A program made the position numbers and the translations under genes. Below the pieces are notes generated by a model. That model saw only the letters and a program-made list of their open reading frames with translations, ran no database searches and had not been told where the DNA came from. DNA of 60,226 nucleotides from Arcobacter_B sp049472135 (GTDB lineage Bacteria; Campylobacterota; Campylobacteria; Campylobacterales; Arcobacteraceae). The stretch is from assembly GCF_049472135.1 (NCBI RefSeq), contig NZ_JBMOVV010000016.1, positions 1-60,226 on the forward strand, in the 5' to 3' direction. Of the stretch, positions 46,894-55,507 are shown piece after piece. How positions within the stretch are numbered: position 1 is the stretch's first letter; every line of letters begins with the position of its first letter.

Positions 46894-47667
46894 TTACTTT
46901 TCTAAAGGGAAAAACAGCTCAAAATCCCTTTTTATATGACAAAGTGTTTGATGATTTGCTAGTTTAAAACCTTGATACTCTAAAGCTGCCATAACTACTG
47001 CTTTTGAGTAAGCAAGTACTGTTTCATCTTCTAAATACTCTTCTATTTTAACCCATTTTGCATCAACTATTTCTTGAGTATCTTGTATATTTATTTCAAA
47101 AGATAAAGGCTTTGCTAAACACAGAACATACAAGTTTGATTTATGAAACTGATGTGGATAAAAATGTCCTAGTGAGATTATAGACTCAAACTCTACATCT
47201 ATTCCTGTTTCTTCCTTAACCTCTCTTACACAAGCAGTTGAAATCATCTCACCATTATCTATATGACCACCTGGAAGTTTAAAACCAATATTTGAGATTT
47301 TCTCTTTTATTACTAAAAGCTCATTATTATCATTTATCACAACTGCTCCAACACCTAAAGTGTGATTTGCTGCTGTTGGAACTATGGCATTTTCTTTTAG
47401 TCTTTTCACAACTAAAACATAACCCTCATCACATGAGTGAAAGTAAAAACCTCTTTTAGTTGCTATTGGAATAAAATCAGACCTTTTTATATCTATATAT
47501 ATCCAAATTAGATTTCTTTTTTCAATTGTTTCTTCTATTAGATAGTCTAAATTTAATTCAAACTCTTCTTTGCAAGAAGGCAAATCTTTTGCATCAATTG
47601 TGATTCCATTATAGGGATCAAGAACAGTAGTAAAACAAGCTATTTTTTCAACGCTGGAGTTATTCAT
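46894..47667 (-). CDS. Nudix hydrolase with NUDT6-like pre-Nudix domain
   Basis: A 257-aa protein. The Nudix box is complete (G134-x5-E140-x7-R148-E149-V-x-E152-E153-x-G155). Before it, residues 40-105 match the pre-Nudix, acetyltransferase-like domain of the eukaryotic NUDT6 and plant Nudix group: IWIYIDIKRSDFIPIATKRG, FYFHSC, then P-x-AANHTLGVGAVVI. Substrate unknown; relatives act on ADP-ribose or NADH. It is the last gene of the amino-acid transport run, 30 bases after the LysE-type gene, with a good ribosome site (AAAAGGTGAT). Confidence 0.85.
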   Translation of the reverse strand: MNNSSVEKIACFTTVLDPYNGITIDAKDLPSCKEEFELNLDYLIEETIEKRNLIWIYIDIKRSDFIPIATKRGFYFHSCDEGYVLVVKRLKENAIVPTAANHTLGVGAVVINDNNELLVIKEKISNIGFKLPGGHIDNGEMISTACVREVKEETGIDVEFESIISLGHFYPHQFHKSNLYVLCLAKPLSFEINIQDTQEIVDAKWVKIEEYLEDETVLAYSKAVVMAALEYQGFKLANHQTLCHIKRDFELFFPLEK

Positions 47668-47697
47668 ATTATCACCTTTTCAATGATAATATGATAA

Positions 47698-48312
47698 CTA
47701 AAATGTAATTAAATCTATTAAAGAGTATGCTATTATAAGCATTAAAATACCAATAAGAATATCAAGTATTTTCCAAGTTATTGGCTTTTTAAATAAAGGT
47801 ATTAAAGCTCTTGCTCCAAAACCTAAAAGAGTAAACCAAAAAGCCGAAGCACAAACAGCCCCAAGTAAAAAGTATAGTTTCATACTATCTTCAACATTTG
47901 CACCAATTCCACCTATTAGAAGAACTGTATCAAGATAAGTATGAGGGTTTAAGAAAGTAAAAACTAAAAGCATTGTAATTACTTTTTTTAAAGGGTTGGT
48001 TTTTACTTCATCATCTATTTTCATACTTTCATTTTTTAAAGCAGATTTAAAAGATAAAAGGGCATAAACACTTAAAAACACTATTCCAATAACTGCAATT
48101 GAGTTTATTAAAATTTGATTACCTTTTATAAAAAAACCAAGCCCTAAAACTCCAGCTGATATAAGTAAAAAATCTGATACAACACAGATTAGTACAGCTA
48201 CCCATACATATTGTCTTAATAGTCCTAGTTTTAATACATAGGCATTTTGTGCTCCAATTGCAACTATTAAAGAGATAGTTACAATAAAACCTTTTAAAAA
48301 TATATCAAGCAC
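47698..48312 (-). CDS. LysE/ArgO-family amino acid exporter
   Basis: About 204 aa from GTG at 48312, which has AAAAGG eight bases before it; TTG at 48330 gives a six-residue longer form. Five to six membrane helices. The family signature near the N-terminus is VAIGAQNAYVLKLGLLRQY (G-x-Q-NA-x-V), and ...NPHTYLDTVLLIGG lies mid-protein, both typical of the LysE/ArgO exporters of basic amino acids. The start overlaps the MarC-type gene. Exporter placed behind an importer of polar amino acids suggests control of the same or related pool. Confidence 0.87.
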   Translation of the reverse strand: MLDIFLKGFIVTISLIVAIGAQNAYVLKLGLLRQYVWVAVLICVVSDFLLISAGVLGLGFFIKGNQILINSIAVIGIVFLSVYALLSFKSALKNESMKIDDEVKTNPLKKVITMLLVFTFLNPHTYLDTVLLIGGIGANVEDSMKLYFLLGAVCASAFWFTLLGFGARALIPLFKKPITWKILDILIGILMLIIAYSLIDLITF

Positions 48313-48940
48313 CCCAATAACCTTTTGCAAGATTTACTATTCCGCTTACTATAAACTGTACAGCAATAGCTCCAACTATTAATCCCATAAGTTTAGTAAT
48401 AATATTTTGTCCAGTAAGTCCTAAATACTTTTTAATATAAATTGAGTTTTTTAAAATAAAATAGAATAAAACTGCATTTACTAAAAAAGCCAAAGTTATA
48501 GATACTAAATCTAAAAACGTATTAGCTTGATGCTTAAAAATGATAATAGTAGTAAAAAGCCCTGTACCAAAAGCAATAGGAATACCAATTGGTATAATTG
48601 CTAATTCTTCATCATCTTTTTGCTCTTCAATATTTCCATTATTTTTAGGTTTTGTAGGACCACTTACCATTGAAATAGCCATTAAGATAAGAACTAAACC
48701 ACCCATAACTTTAAGTGAATTTTCATCAATTCCAAATAGTTTTAATATTGCTTCACCACTTATGATTACTACAAAAAATGCAATAACAATTGTAAGAGTT
48801 GATTTATATGCTACTTTAGAGATTTGTGTTTTTGTAATATTTGTACTCAATAAAGATAGTGCAATTGCACTAATCCCTATTGGGTCCATAATTGCGAAAA
48901 ATGTGATTGATTGCTGTAAGAAAGTTGAGATAAGTTCCAA
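48305..48940 (-). CDS. MarC-family integral membrane protein
   Basis: A 211-aa protein with six membrane helices. Signature FFAIMDPIGISAIALSLL (14-31) and the mid-protein IPIGIPIAFGTGLFTTIII motif identify the MarC (UPF0056/NAAT) family. Despite its name, MarC in E. coli is not a proven drug resistance factor; some archaeal relatives carry neutral amino acids. The start is TTG, directly after the permease stop, with GGTGGGATGAG as ribosome site inside the permease end. A polar segment (95-115, Lys/Glu/Asn-rich) splits helices three and four. Confidence 0.85.
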   Translation of the reverse strand: MELISTFLQQSITFFAIMDPIGISAIALSLLSTNITKTQISKVAYKSTLTIVIAFFVVIISGEAILKLFGIDENSLKVMGGLVLILMAISMVSGPTKPKNNGNIEEQKDDEELAIIPIGIPIAFGTGLFTTIIIFKHQANTFLDLVSITLAFLVNAVLFYFILKNSIYIKKYLGLTGQNIITKLMGLIVGAIAVQFIVSGIVNLAKGYWGA

Positions 48941-49906
48941 TTAACTCATCCCACCTTTTGCTTTCATTTTTTTCTCTAGTCTATGTCCAATTAAACTTAG
49001 TATTGATGTAATACATAAATAAAGTACTGCAACAACTATCCATGTTTCAAATGGAGAGAAAGTATTTGCAACGATTTCTTTACCAACTTTTGTTAAATCT
49101 GTAATTGAGATTACAGAAACTAAAGATGAATCTTTAATAAGTGCAATCATTTCTCCAACAAGTGTTGGTAATGCTCTTTTAAAAGCTTGTGGTAAAATAA
49201 TATATCTCATAGCTTGATACTTTGAAATACCAAGAGAATTAGCTGCTTCTAATTGACCTTTGTCAATTGATTGAATAGCCCCTCTTAAAATCTCTGCCAT
49301 ATAAGCACCAAAGAAAATACCAAGAGATAAAACCCCCGCAATAAATCTATCAAGTTCAAATATATTAGCAACTATAAAATAGAATAAGAAAATTTGAACA
49401 AGCAGAGGTGTTCCTCTAACAATTGTAATATAAACGGTCGCAATATCCCTTAAAAATACTAAAGATGATAACTTCATCATTGCTACAATAACACCTATTA
49501 TAAAAGTAAGTATCGCTGCAAAGAATGATATTTTTAAAGTTACCCAAAGTCCATTTAAAATAGGTCCTGCTTTTGTTTCTGTTTTTGAAGCAACATAGTC
49601 GTATTGATAAACATCACTTCCTACTTCATAATCAAATGAAAAACTACTATCTAAGTTCGTAAGTTCTACTTTTTCACTACCTTCAATATAGTACTTTCCA
49701 TCTTCTAATACTAGTTTTCCATCTATTGGAGCTTCTATACTTTTTGTTTCTTCATAAAGAAAATACTTTGGAACTGAATTCCACTTCCATACATAATTCA
49801 TATTAGCCGCAGCTAAATAGAAAAAATACCCTACTGCAAGATAAAACGCTAGAGCAATAAAATGCCCTAGGTTTTTATTTTGTGTCCATGATTCTTTTTT
49901 TGCCAT
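48941..49906 (-). CDS. Polar amino acid ABC transporter permease with insertion
   Basis: A 321-aa permease of the His/Glu/Gln/Arg/opine family, against about 220-250 usual. The C-terminal 215 residues are standard: GLWVTLKISFFAAILTFIIG start and the EAA loop LEAANSLGISKYQAMRYIILPQA. Before them lie one membrane helix (about 14-33) and an extra extracytoplasmic segment of some 75 residues (about 35-112) rich in Glu, Asp and Tyr with a beta-like pattern. Only one permease gene is in the operon, so it probably works as a homodimer. The start lies three bases after the second binding-protein gene. Confidence 0.88.
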   Translation of the reverse strand: MAKKESWTQNKNLGHFIALAFYLAVGYFFYLAAANMNYVWKWNSVPKYFLYEETKSIEAPIDGKLVLEDGKYYIEGSEKVELTNLDSSFSFDYEVGSDVYQYDYVASKTETKAGPILNGLWVTLKISFFAAILTFIIGVIVAMMKLSSLVFLRDIATVYITIVRGTPLLVQIFLFYFIVANIFELDRFIAGVLSLGIFFGAYMAEILRGAIQSIDKGQLEAANSLGISKYQAMRYIILPQAFKRALPTLVGEMIALIKDSSLVSVISITDLTKVGKEIVANTFSPFETWIVVAVLYLCITSILSLIGHRLEKKMKAKGGMS

Positions 49907-49909
49907 TTA

Positions 49910-50743
49910 TTATTGAACTCTTTTTAGCCAGTCAGTGTCTTTTAGCCACTTTTGGTTTAATTTGTTGTAGAAATCTACTACCTTATCTTCTTTTACTTGT
50001 CTTAAGAAATTATTTAACCAGTTTAAGAAGTCTGGATCACCCTTTCTAATAGCCCAACCTAATGGCTCATAAGTTAAAGGTGTATCAAGGTGAATTAATT
50101 TACCTTTACCCTTATCACTCATAAATAGAATATTATAAGGTTGATCATAAACGATCGCATCTGCTTTACCATTTAAAACTTCACTTGCTGCATCAGCTTC
50201 TGTTTCAAATGTAATAATTTTTGCATTTTTAAAGAACTTTCTTGTTGCAACTTCACCTGTAACACCAAGTTTAGTTACTACTGTATACTCAGGTTTATCT
50301 AAATCTTTTGCAGATTTAATTTTACCTTCTAACTCTTTTTTCATCATAATTGTTTGACCTACAACTACGTATGGGTCAGCAAAATTGATTTTTAAGTTTC
50401 TTTGTTGAGTAATAGTCATACCAGACATGATAATATCACATTTACCAGTTACTAGTGCTGCAATAATTCCATCCCAAGCAGTTGGCTTAAGGCTTAATTT
50501 AACACCCATTTCCTTAGCCATTCTCTTTGCCATATCAACATCATAACCTATGATTTTTCCTCTTTTATCTTTCATCTCAAAAGGCATGTATCCAGGTTCT
50601 AAACAAACCTGTAACTCACCTCTTTGAAGAATCTGATTTAGTGTAGATTTTTTCCATAAATTAATATCATCAGCAAGTGAATTAACCCCCGATAATGCAC
50701 TAATTGCAAAGATTGCAACAAACAGTTTCTTAATACTTTTCAT
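49910..50743 (-). CDS. Amino acid ABC transporter binding protein 2
   Basis: A 277-aa periplasmic binding protein (SBP_bac_3) with a signal peptide (1-24). The canonical ELQVCLEPGYMPFEMKDKRG and GYDVDMAKRMAKEMGV stretches are present, as well as GMTITQQRNLKINFADPY. It is the tandem paralogue of the neighbouring gene (50771-51589), with most positions identical by eye, especially in the C-terminal third. Differences in the cleft-facing parts may give different ligands, likely polar or charged amino acids. Ribosome site AAGGAGAG. Confidence 0.92.
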   Translation of the reverse strand: MKSIKKLFVAIFAISALSGVNSLADDINLWKKSTLNQILQRGELQVCLEPGYMPFEMKDKRGKIIGYDVDMAKRMAKEMGVKLSLKPTAWDGIIAALVTGKCDIIMSGMTITQQRNLKINFADPYVVVGQTIMMKKELEGKIKSAKDLDKPEYTVVTKLGVTGEVATRKFFKNAKIITFETEADAASEVLNGKADAIVYDQPYNILFMSDKGKGKLIHLDTPLTYEPLGWAIRKGDPDFLNWLNNFLRQVKEDKVVDFYNKLNQKWLKDTDWLKRVQ

Positions 50744-50770
50744 CTTCTCTCTCCTTAATTTAAGATTGAC

Positions 50771-51589
50771 TTACTGTACTCTTTGAAGCCATTTTGTATC
50801 TACAAACCATTTTTCATATAGTTTTTCATGTAGATTTATTACTTTGTCCTCTTTAATTTGTCTTAAAAAGTTATTTAACCAGTTTAAAAAATCTGGGTCA
50901 CCTTTTCTAATAGCAAATGCTAAAGGCTCATAAGTTAAAGGTTTATCCATATGAATTAATGAATCTTTACCTTTTCCATCCATAAATACAGTATTGTATG
51001 GTTGGTCATTTACAAAAGCAGCTGCTCTTCCACTTAACACTTCAGATACTGCTTCACTCTCAGTTTCAAATGTAACAACTTTCGCATTTTTGAAAAACTT
51101 TCTTGCAGCAATTTCCCCTGTTTGACCTAAAACAGCTGTAATTGTATATTTTGCGTTATCTAAATCTTTAGAAGTTTTAATTTCATTTTGATAGTTTTTA
51201 TTTAATAAAACAGTTTGACCTACAACAATATAAGGGTCAGAAAAGTTAATTTTTAAGTTTCTTTGTTGAGTAATAGTCATACCCGAGATGATAATGTCAT
51301 ATTTATTAGTAAGTAAACCAGCAATAATTCCATCAAATGCTGTTTCTTCAATTTTTAGTTTTACACCCATTGCTTTTGCCATTGCTTTTGCAATGTCAAC
51401 ATCATAACCAATAATTCTTCCCTTTTTATCTTTCATTTCAAAAGGCATATATCCAGGCTCAAGTGCTACTACAAGTTCACCTTTTTGAACTATTTTATTT
51501 AATGTTGATTTTTTCCAAAGTTCAATATCATCAGCAAAAACTGAAGTTGATACTACTAATAAAAATAAAGCTACAATCTTTTTTATCAT
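50771..51589 (-). CDS. Amino acid ABC transporter binding protein 1
   Basis: A 272-aa periplasmic binding protein (SBP_bac_3) with a signal peptide (1-19). ELVVALEPGYMPFEMKDKKG, GYDVDIAKAMAKAMGV and GMTITQQRNLKINFSDPY mark it as the duplicate of the gene 28 bases downstream. It follows the ATPase gene. A shared permease and ATPase with two receptors widens the range of imported solutes in other systems such as the His/Arg transporter. Confidence 0.92.
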   Translation of the reverse strand: MIKKIVALFLLVVSTSVFADDIELWKKSTLNKIVQKGELVVALEPGYMPFEMKDKKGRIIGYDVDIAKAMAKAMGVKLKIEETAFDGIIAGLLTNKYDIIISGMTITQQRNLKINFSDPYIVVGQTVLLNKNYQNEIKTSKDLDNAKYTITAVLGQTGEIAARKFFKNAKVVTFETESEAVSEVLSGRAAAFVNDQPYNTVFMDGKGKDSLIHMDKPLTYEPLAFAIRKGDPDFLNWLNNFLRQIKEDKVINLHEKLYEKWFVDTKWLQRVQ

Positions 51590-51619
51590 TCTTTTTTTCT
51601 TTCCTATTTTTTTAAATTT

Positions 51620-52360
51620 TTAGTGAACTAAAATTTCATTTAAGAACTTTTTAGCTCTTGGTGATTCTGGGTTTTTAAAGAACTCTTCTGGAGTATTCTC
51701 TTCAACAATAATTCCCTCATCCATAAATACAATTCTATCTCCAACTTCTTTTGCAAATCCCATTTCATGAGTTACACAAACTAAAGTGAAGTTTTCTTTA
51801 GCTAAATCTTTCATTACTGATAATACATCACCAATTGTTTCAGGGTCAAGGGCAGATGTAGGCTCATCAAATAAAATAACTTTAGGTTTCATAGCTAAAC
51901 TTCTTGCGATTGCAACTCTTTGTTTTTGACCACCTGATAAATCAGCTGGGTAAGAGTTTGCTTTATGCTCAAGTTTTACTTTCTCAAGAAGTCCCATAGC
52001 TATTTTAGAAGCTTCAGCACTAGACATGTTTTTTACAAGTGTAGGTGCAATTGTAATGTTTTCTAAAATTGTTAAATGAGGGAATAAATTAAAGTGTTGG
52101 AATACCATTCCAACTTCACTTCTAATCTCTTTTAAGTTCTTTTTACTTCCATGAATATCAATATTATCAACAATAATTTCACCTGAATCTATCTCTTCAA
52201 GTCCGTTAATACATCTAATTAAAGTTGATTTACCTGATCCAGAAGGACCACAAACTACAACAATCTCACCTTGTTTTACACTAAAGTTAATGTTTTTTAA
52301 AACATGAAAATCATCATAGTATTTATCGATATTTGTCATTGAAATTATATTATTACTCAT
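51620..52360 (-). CDS. Polar amino acid ABC transporter ATPase
   Basis: A 246-aa GlnQ/HisP-like ATPase, normal length. Walker A GPSGSGKST (38-46), signature LSGGQ (141-145), Walker B VILFDEP (161-167) and H-loop His198 (VTHEM) are intact. First gene of a seven-gene minus-strand run: ATPase, two binding proteins, permease, MarC, LysE/ArgO and Nudix, with gaps of 30 bases or less or overlaps. A possible promoter lies in the 152-base AT-rich gap shared with the EamA gene. Divergent from it. Confidence 0.94.
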   Translation of the reverse strand: MSNNIISMTNIDKYYDDFHVLKNINFSVKQGEIVVVCGPSGSGKSTLIRCINGLEEIDSGEIIVDNIDIHGSKKNLKEIRSEVGMVFQHFNLFPHLTILENITIAPTLVKNMSSAEASKIAMGLLEKVKLEHKANSYPADLSGGQKQRVAIARSLAMKPKVILFDEPTSALDPETIGDVLSVMKDLAKENFTLVCVTHEMGFAKEVGDRIVFMDEGIIVEENTPEEFFKNPESPRAKKFLNEILVH

Positions 52361-52476
52361 ATACTCTCTCTTTTTTGATTGAAACTTAAATATTACTGAA
52401 AATAGTTTTAAAGTTACATTAAGTACATATTATATGCAAAAAACATGTGATTTATAAAAATAAATTGTATAAAAAG

Positions 52477-52485
52477 TGGTATAAT
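52477..52485 (+). promoter_or_regulatory. Extended -10 promoter of the EamA gene
   Basis: TGGTATAAT (TG-n-TATAAT, an extended -10) lies 28 bases before the ATG at 52513. Transcription would begin near 52491, downstream of the in-frame upstream ATG at 52447, which therefore cannot be the start. Confidence 0.6.
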
Positions 52486-52512
52486 CTTTTTTTTATTTTT
52501 TCAAGGATACTT

Positions 52513-53394
52513 ATGACAAAATCAAAACTTTATGAGTATAGAGCAGACTTTTTACTTTTAACAGTTGCTATTGCATGGGGTGTAACCTTCTTGATGGTAC
52601 AAGAAGCAATAAATCACACACCTGTATATGCATTCTTATTTTTTAGATTTGCCCTTGCTTCAATTTTAATGTTTTTTATTGCTTACAAATTTTTAAAGCA
52701 CACAAATACTCAAACTGTAATTTATGGTATAACATTAGGAGTAGTACTATTTTCAGCTTTTGCTACACAAACTTTTGGACTAAGTTTTACAAAAAGTTCT
52801 ATTGTGGCATTTATTACAGGGCTAAATGTTATTTGCGTTCCATTTTTAGCTTACTTTATTTTTAAAGACCATGTTAGGAAAAATGTATTTATAGCTTCAC
52901 TTATAGCTGTTGTAGGTTTGTATTTACTTACAATGAGTGGTAGCTTGACTCTTGGAATTGGTGAGTTTCTTACTCTAATTTGTGCAGTACTTTTTGCTTT
53001 ACATATTATATTTACAGGAAAGTTTTCTGTTAAATCAAATGTATTTGTTTTAGTTTTAGTGCAGTTTACAACTGTTGCTATTTTATCACTAATCTTTTCA
53101 CTTTGTTTAGATGATAAAACTTTTGACTTACCTTATGACTATACTTTTTTTAAAGCCGTAATAGTTACAGCTGTATTTGCTACTGTATATGCATTTTTAA
53201 TTCAAACATATATGCAACAATTTACAACAGCAACTAAAACTGCAGTTATTTTCACTATGGAGCCAGTAAGTGCAGCAATATATGGATATTTTGCGGGTGG
53301 TGAGATATTAACTCAAATTCAAATATTTGGAGCTGTGTTAATTATCGTAGCAACTTTGGTTGCAGAGTTACGATTCGGAAAAATAAACAAATAA
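52513..53394 (+). CDS. EamA/DMT-family transporter
   Basis: 293 aa from ATG at 52513, which has AAGGA six bases before it and follows the predicted promoter. Ten membrane helices in two EamA repeats; AIAWGVTFLMVQEAI (early) and MEPVSAAIYGYFAGGEIL (late, the typical second-repeat EP motif) are diagnostic. Family members export metabolites or amino acids; the substrate cannot be told. It is transcribed alone before the glycosyltransferase (68-base gap). Confidence 0.87.
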   Translation: MTKSKLYEYRADFLLLTVAIAWGVTFLMVQEAINHTPVYAFLFFRFALASILMFFIAYKFLKHTNTQTVIYGITLGVVLFSAFATQTFGLSFTKSSIVAFITGLNVICVPFLAYFIFKDHVRKNVFIASLIAVVGLYLLTMSGSLTLGIGEFLTLICAVLFALHIIFTGKFSVKSNVFVLVLVQFTTVAILSLIFSLCLDDKTFDLPYDYTFFKAVIVTAVFATVYAFLIQTYMQQFTTATKTAVIFTMEPVSAAIYGYFAGGEILTQIQIFGAVLIIVATLVAELRFGKINK

Positions 53395-53462
53395 CATTTA
53401 TGCTCTTTTAATGCGATATTTCTTTGCTACTATCTTTAAATTAAAAATTTAAGGAGTAGCAA

Positions 53463-54575
53463 ATGAGTAAGTTCTTATACATTACTGACCAAGAAGAGTA
53501 TCATGAACATAGTTTTATTGGCCCTTTGTTTGAAAAATATTTAAACAAACATTTTGATATCAATATAGTTTATTTCTCAAGTTTTTCACAAGATTTTGAA
53601 GTAAAAAATGAAAATAAATTGATTCTTCCTGATAGATTTAGAAAAAATCCTATTGAAGAGCTTGAAAAAAATGGCTACAAAGTTGAAGATTATGAAGTTG
53701 TAGCAGTAAGAAATGATACTGATATTTTAAAAGAAGCTTTAAAATATAAAAAAACAAATAGTTTCAAACTGGCATTTAGACTATCATTTCCAAAAAGAAT
53801 CGCCAAAATCCAAACAGATGAAGCAAATAAAAGAGTTAGTTTCTTAGATTTAATTAACAATAAAATTAAAACTTTTACAGAAACTGCACTTATAAATGAG
53901 TGTGATATATTCTTACCTACATCAATTCAAATGAAAAATGATTATTTCAAAGATGTAAAAACAAGAACATTTGTAATACCATCTGCAATTGACCCAGAGA
54001 TTCTACATGAAAATATTCAACATGAAGGAATTGAAAAAAGATTCTTCTATGCTGGAACACTTGATAAATTAAGAGAGTTTGAAACTATCTTAGATGCTTT
54101 CTGTGAGCTAAGTGATGGAACATATAAACTTATGATCTCTACAAAAGACCCTGAGTATGCAAAAGAGTTAGTAGAAAAGTATTCAAGTATAAAAGATCAT
54201 ATTGAAATTTATAATGCAAAAACTAAAGATGAACTTTTAGACTTAATTGCAAAAGCAGATATAGGATTGGCTTTACTTCCTGATATTTCACTATTCAATT
54301 CTTCAACACCTATGAAAGTACTTGATTACTATTCATCAGCAGTACCTTGTATCATGTCAAAAAATGAAAACAATAGCTCAATTTTTGAAGATGATAAAAG
54401 TGCTTGGTTTAGTAACTTTAATAAAAAAGAGATTAAAGAAAAACTTGATTATATATTAGGACTAAACAAAGATGAAGTAGCACAAGTTGGAGTAAATGGC
54501 CAAAAAAGATTACTAGATGTAAGAAACTACGAAAGAATTGCAGCTGATTTTGCTCACCAACTAAATATTTTATAA
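53463..54575 (+). CDS. Glycosyltransferase, GT4-like fold
   Basis: A 370-aa soluble protein with a GT-B fold. The C-terminal domain shows FFYAGTLDKLREFETILDAF (about 194-213), then ADIGLALLPDISLFNSSTPMKVLDYYSSAVP, split near 266-298, which is the nucleotide-sugar binding region of family 1/4 enzymes. The N-terminal domain is divergent and no acceptor can be assigned. Strong ribosome site (AAGGAG). No other surface-polysaccharide genes lie in the window. It ends in a hairpin terminator. Confidence 0.8.
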   Translation: MSKFLYITDQEEYHEHSFIGPLFEKYLNKHFDINIVYFSSFSQDFEVKNENKLILPDRFRKNPIEELEKNGYKVEDYEVVAVRNDTDILKEALKYKKTNSFKLAFRLSFPKRIAKIQTDEANKRVSFLDLINNKIKTFTETALINECDIFLPTSIQMKNDYFKDVKTRTFVIPSAIDPEILHENIQHEGIEKRFFYAGTLDKLREFETILDAFCELSDGTYKLMISTKDPEYAKELVEKYSSIKDHIEIYNAKTKDELLDLIAKADIGLALLPDISLFNSSTPMKVLDYYSSAVPCIMSKNENNSSIFEDDKSAWFSNFNKKEIKEKLDYILGLNKDEVAQVGVNGQKRLLDVRNYERIAADFAHQLNIL

Positions 54576-54598
54576 GAACAAGAATAATCTTGTTCTTA
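54573..54598 (+). terminator. Terminator after the glycosyltransferase
   Basis: An 11-bp stem (taagaacaaga, 54573-54583; tcttgttctta, 54588-54598) with loop ataa, starting at the stop codon and followed by TTTACA. It also lies 12 bases beyond the barrel-protein stop on the other strand. Confidence 0.78.
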
Positions 54599-54609
54599 TT
54601 TACACTTAC

Positions 54610-55203
54610 TTAAAAATTAAACCTAATACCAAATGATACTGTATTTAATAAATCATGTTTTAAATCTGCATTATTTGTAGAAGTAGTTGAAAGTTCTGCT
54701 TTATGTCCCATATATGCTAAAGTATAGTTTAAAACTAAATCTGTATTATTTGAAATAGGATATAAAACACCTGCATTTGCTCCTACTATATAAGAACTTG
54801 ATTTTGTATCATTATTTAAAGTATTTATTGGGGCTTTATTCCATTTAAGTTGTGAGTACCCTAATATTGCTCCTACATATGGAGTAAAGTTTTTATTTTC
54901 AAACTTATATTTTGATTGCAAGTAGATATTATTTAAATCTACATCATCACTTGATACAAATTGATAATTTACAGACAAATCTATATTTTTACTATACTCA
55001 TATCCAAACTCTAAATTTACACTTTCTGAACTACTATCTTGTTCTTCTGCTAAACTTACTGTTCCTGATGTATCTTTCTTATCATTGTTTATATGAGTAA
55101 AACCATATTGAATAGATGTAAATAGATTATTTTCTGTGCTATTTGCACTTAAACTTGTAACTAAAAGTGTTGAAGTTATTGTGCTTATTAAAAATTTTTT
55201 CAT
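54610..55203 (-). CDS. Outer-membrane beta-barrel protein
   Basis: A 197-aa protein with a signal peptide (1-20, ending SLSANS) and an eight-stranded OmpA/OmpW-like barrel pattern: alternating polar and hydrophobic strands such as VNLEFGYEYSKNIDLSVNYQF and TPYVGAILGYSQL, and a C-terminal aromatic end (SFGIRFNF) expected by the barrel assembly machine. Function unknown; could be a porin-like or adhesin-linked protein. It is the third gene of the surface operon, nine bases after the lipoprotein stop. Confidence 0.78.
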   Translation of the reverse strand: MKKFLISTITSTLLVTSLSANSTENNLFTSIQYGFTHINNDKKDTSGTVSLAEEQDSSSESVNLEFGYEYSKNIDLSVNYQFVSSDDVDLNNIYLQSKYKFENKNFTPYVGAILGYSQLKWNKAPINTLNNDTKSSSYIVGANAGVLYPISNNTDLVLNYTLAYMGHKAELSTTSTNNADLKHDLLNTVSFGIRFNF

Positions 55204-55212
55204 GAAATTATC

Positions 55213-55497
55213 CTACTTTCTTACAATATGAGCTTTACCACTATTTAGGCAAACTTTCTTTTCACCATTAATATTATGGTAAGTTGTTACAAGAGTTCCT
55301 GCTTCATCATTTACTATCTCATCACCACTATATAGAGTAATATAAGTATCAAAATCATTTGAGCTTGGACTTGCTACACAAGCTACATTTATATCAATAA
55401 TAGCATTTTTAAAAGAAGAGCCACCTCCTCCTCCACCACAAGCAGTAAACCCTAAGGCTACTGCTATTAATAAAACTATTGAATATATCTTTTTCAT
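55213..55497 (-). CDS. Small lipoprotein
   Basis: A 94-aa protein with a lipobox (ALGFTAC, Cys20) followed by a Gly6-Ser2 linker, a common layout of Campylobacterota surface lipoproteins. The 65-residue mature part has two more cysteines (in NVACVAS and KKVCLNS) that may form a disulfide. Fold not recognised. It lies ten bases after the giant adhesin gene and before the barrel gene, implying a joint surface role. Confidence 0.75.
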   Translation of the reverse strand: MKKIYSIVLLIAVALGFTACGGGGGGSSFKNAIIDINVACVASPSSNDFDTYITLYSGDEIVNDEAGTLVTTYHNINGEKKVCLNSGKAHIVRK

Positions 55498-55507
55498 TTT
55501 TTAATCC

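Noticed and set aside
48540..48944. 134-aa plus-strand open frame across the MarC gene
   Set aside because: Shadow of the MarC coding frame on the opposite strand, where the real protein has clear family motifs.
55421..55441. Cct/ccacc repeat in the lipoprotein as a phase-variable tract
   Set aside because: The glycines use mixed GGA/GGT/GGC codons, so there is no homopolymer or pure simple repeat prone to slippage.
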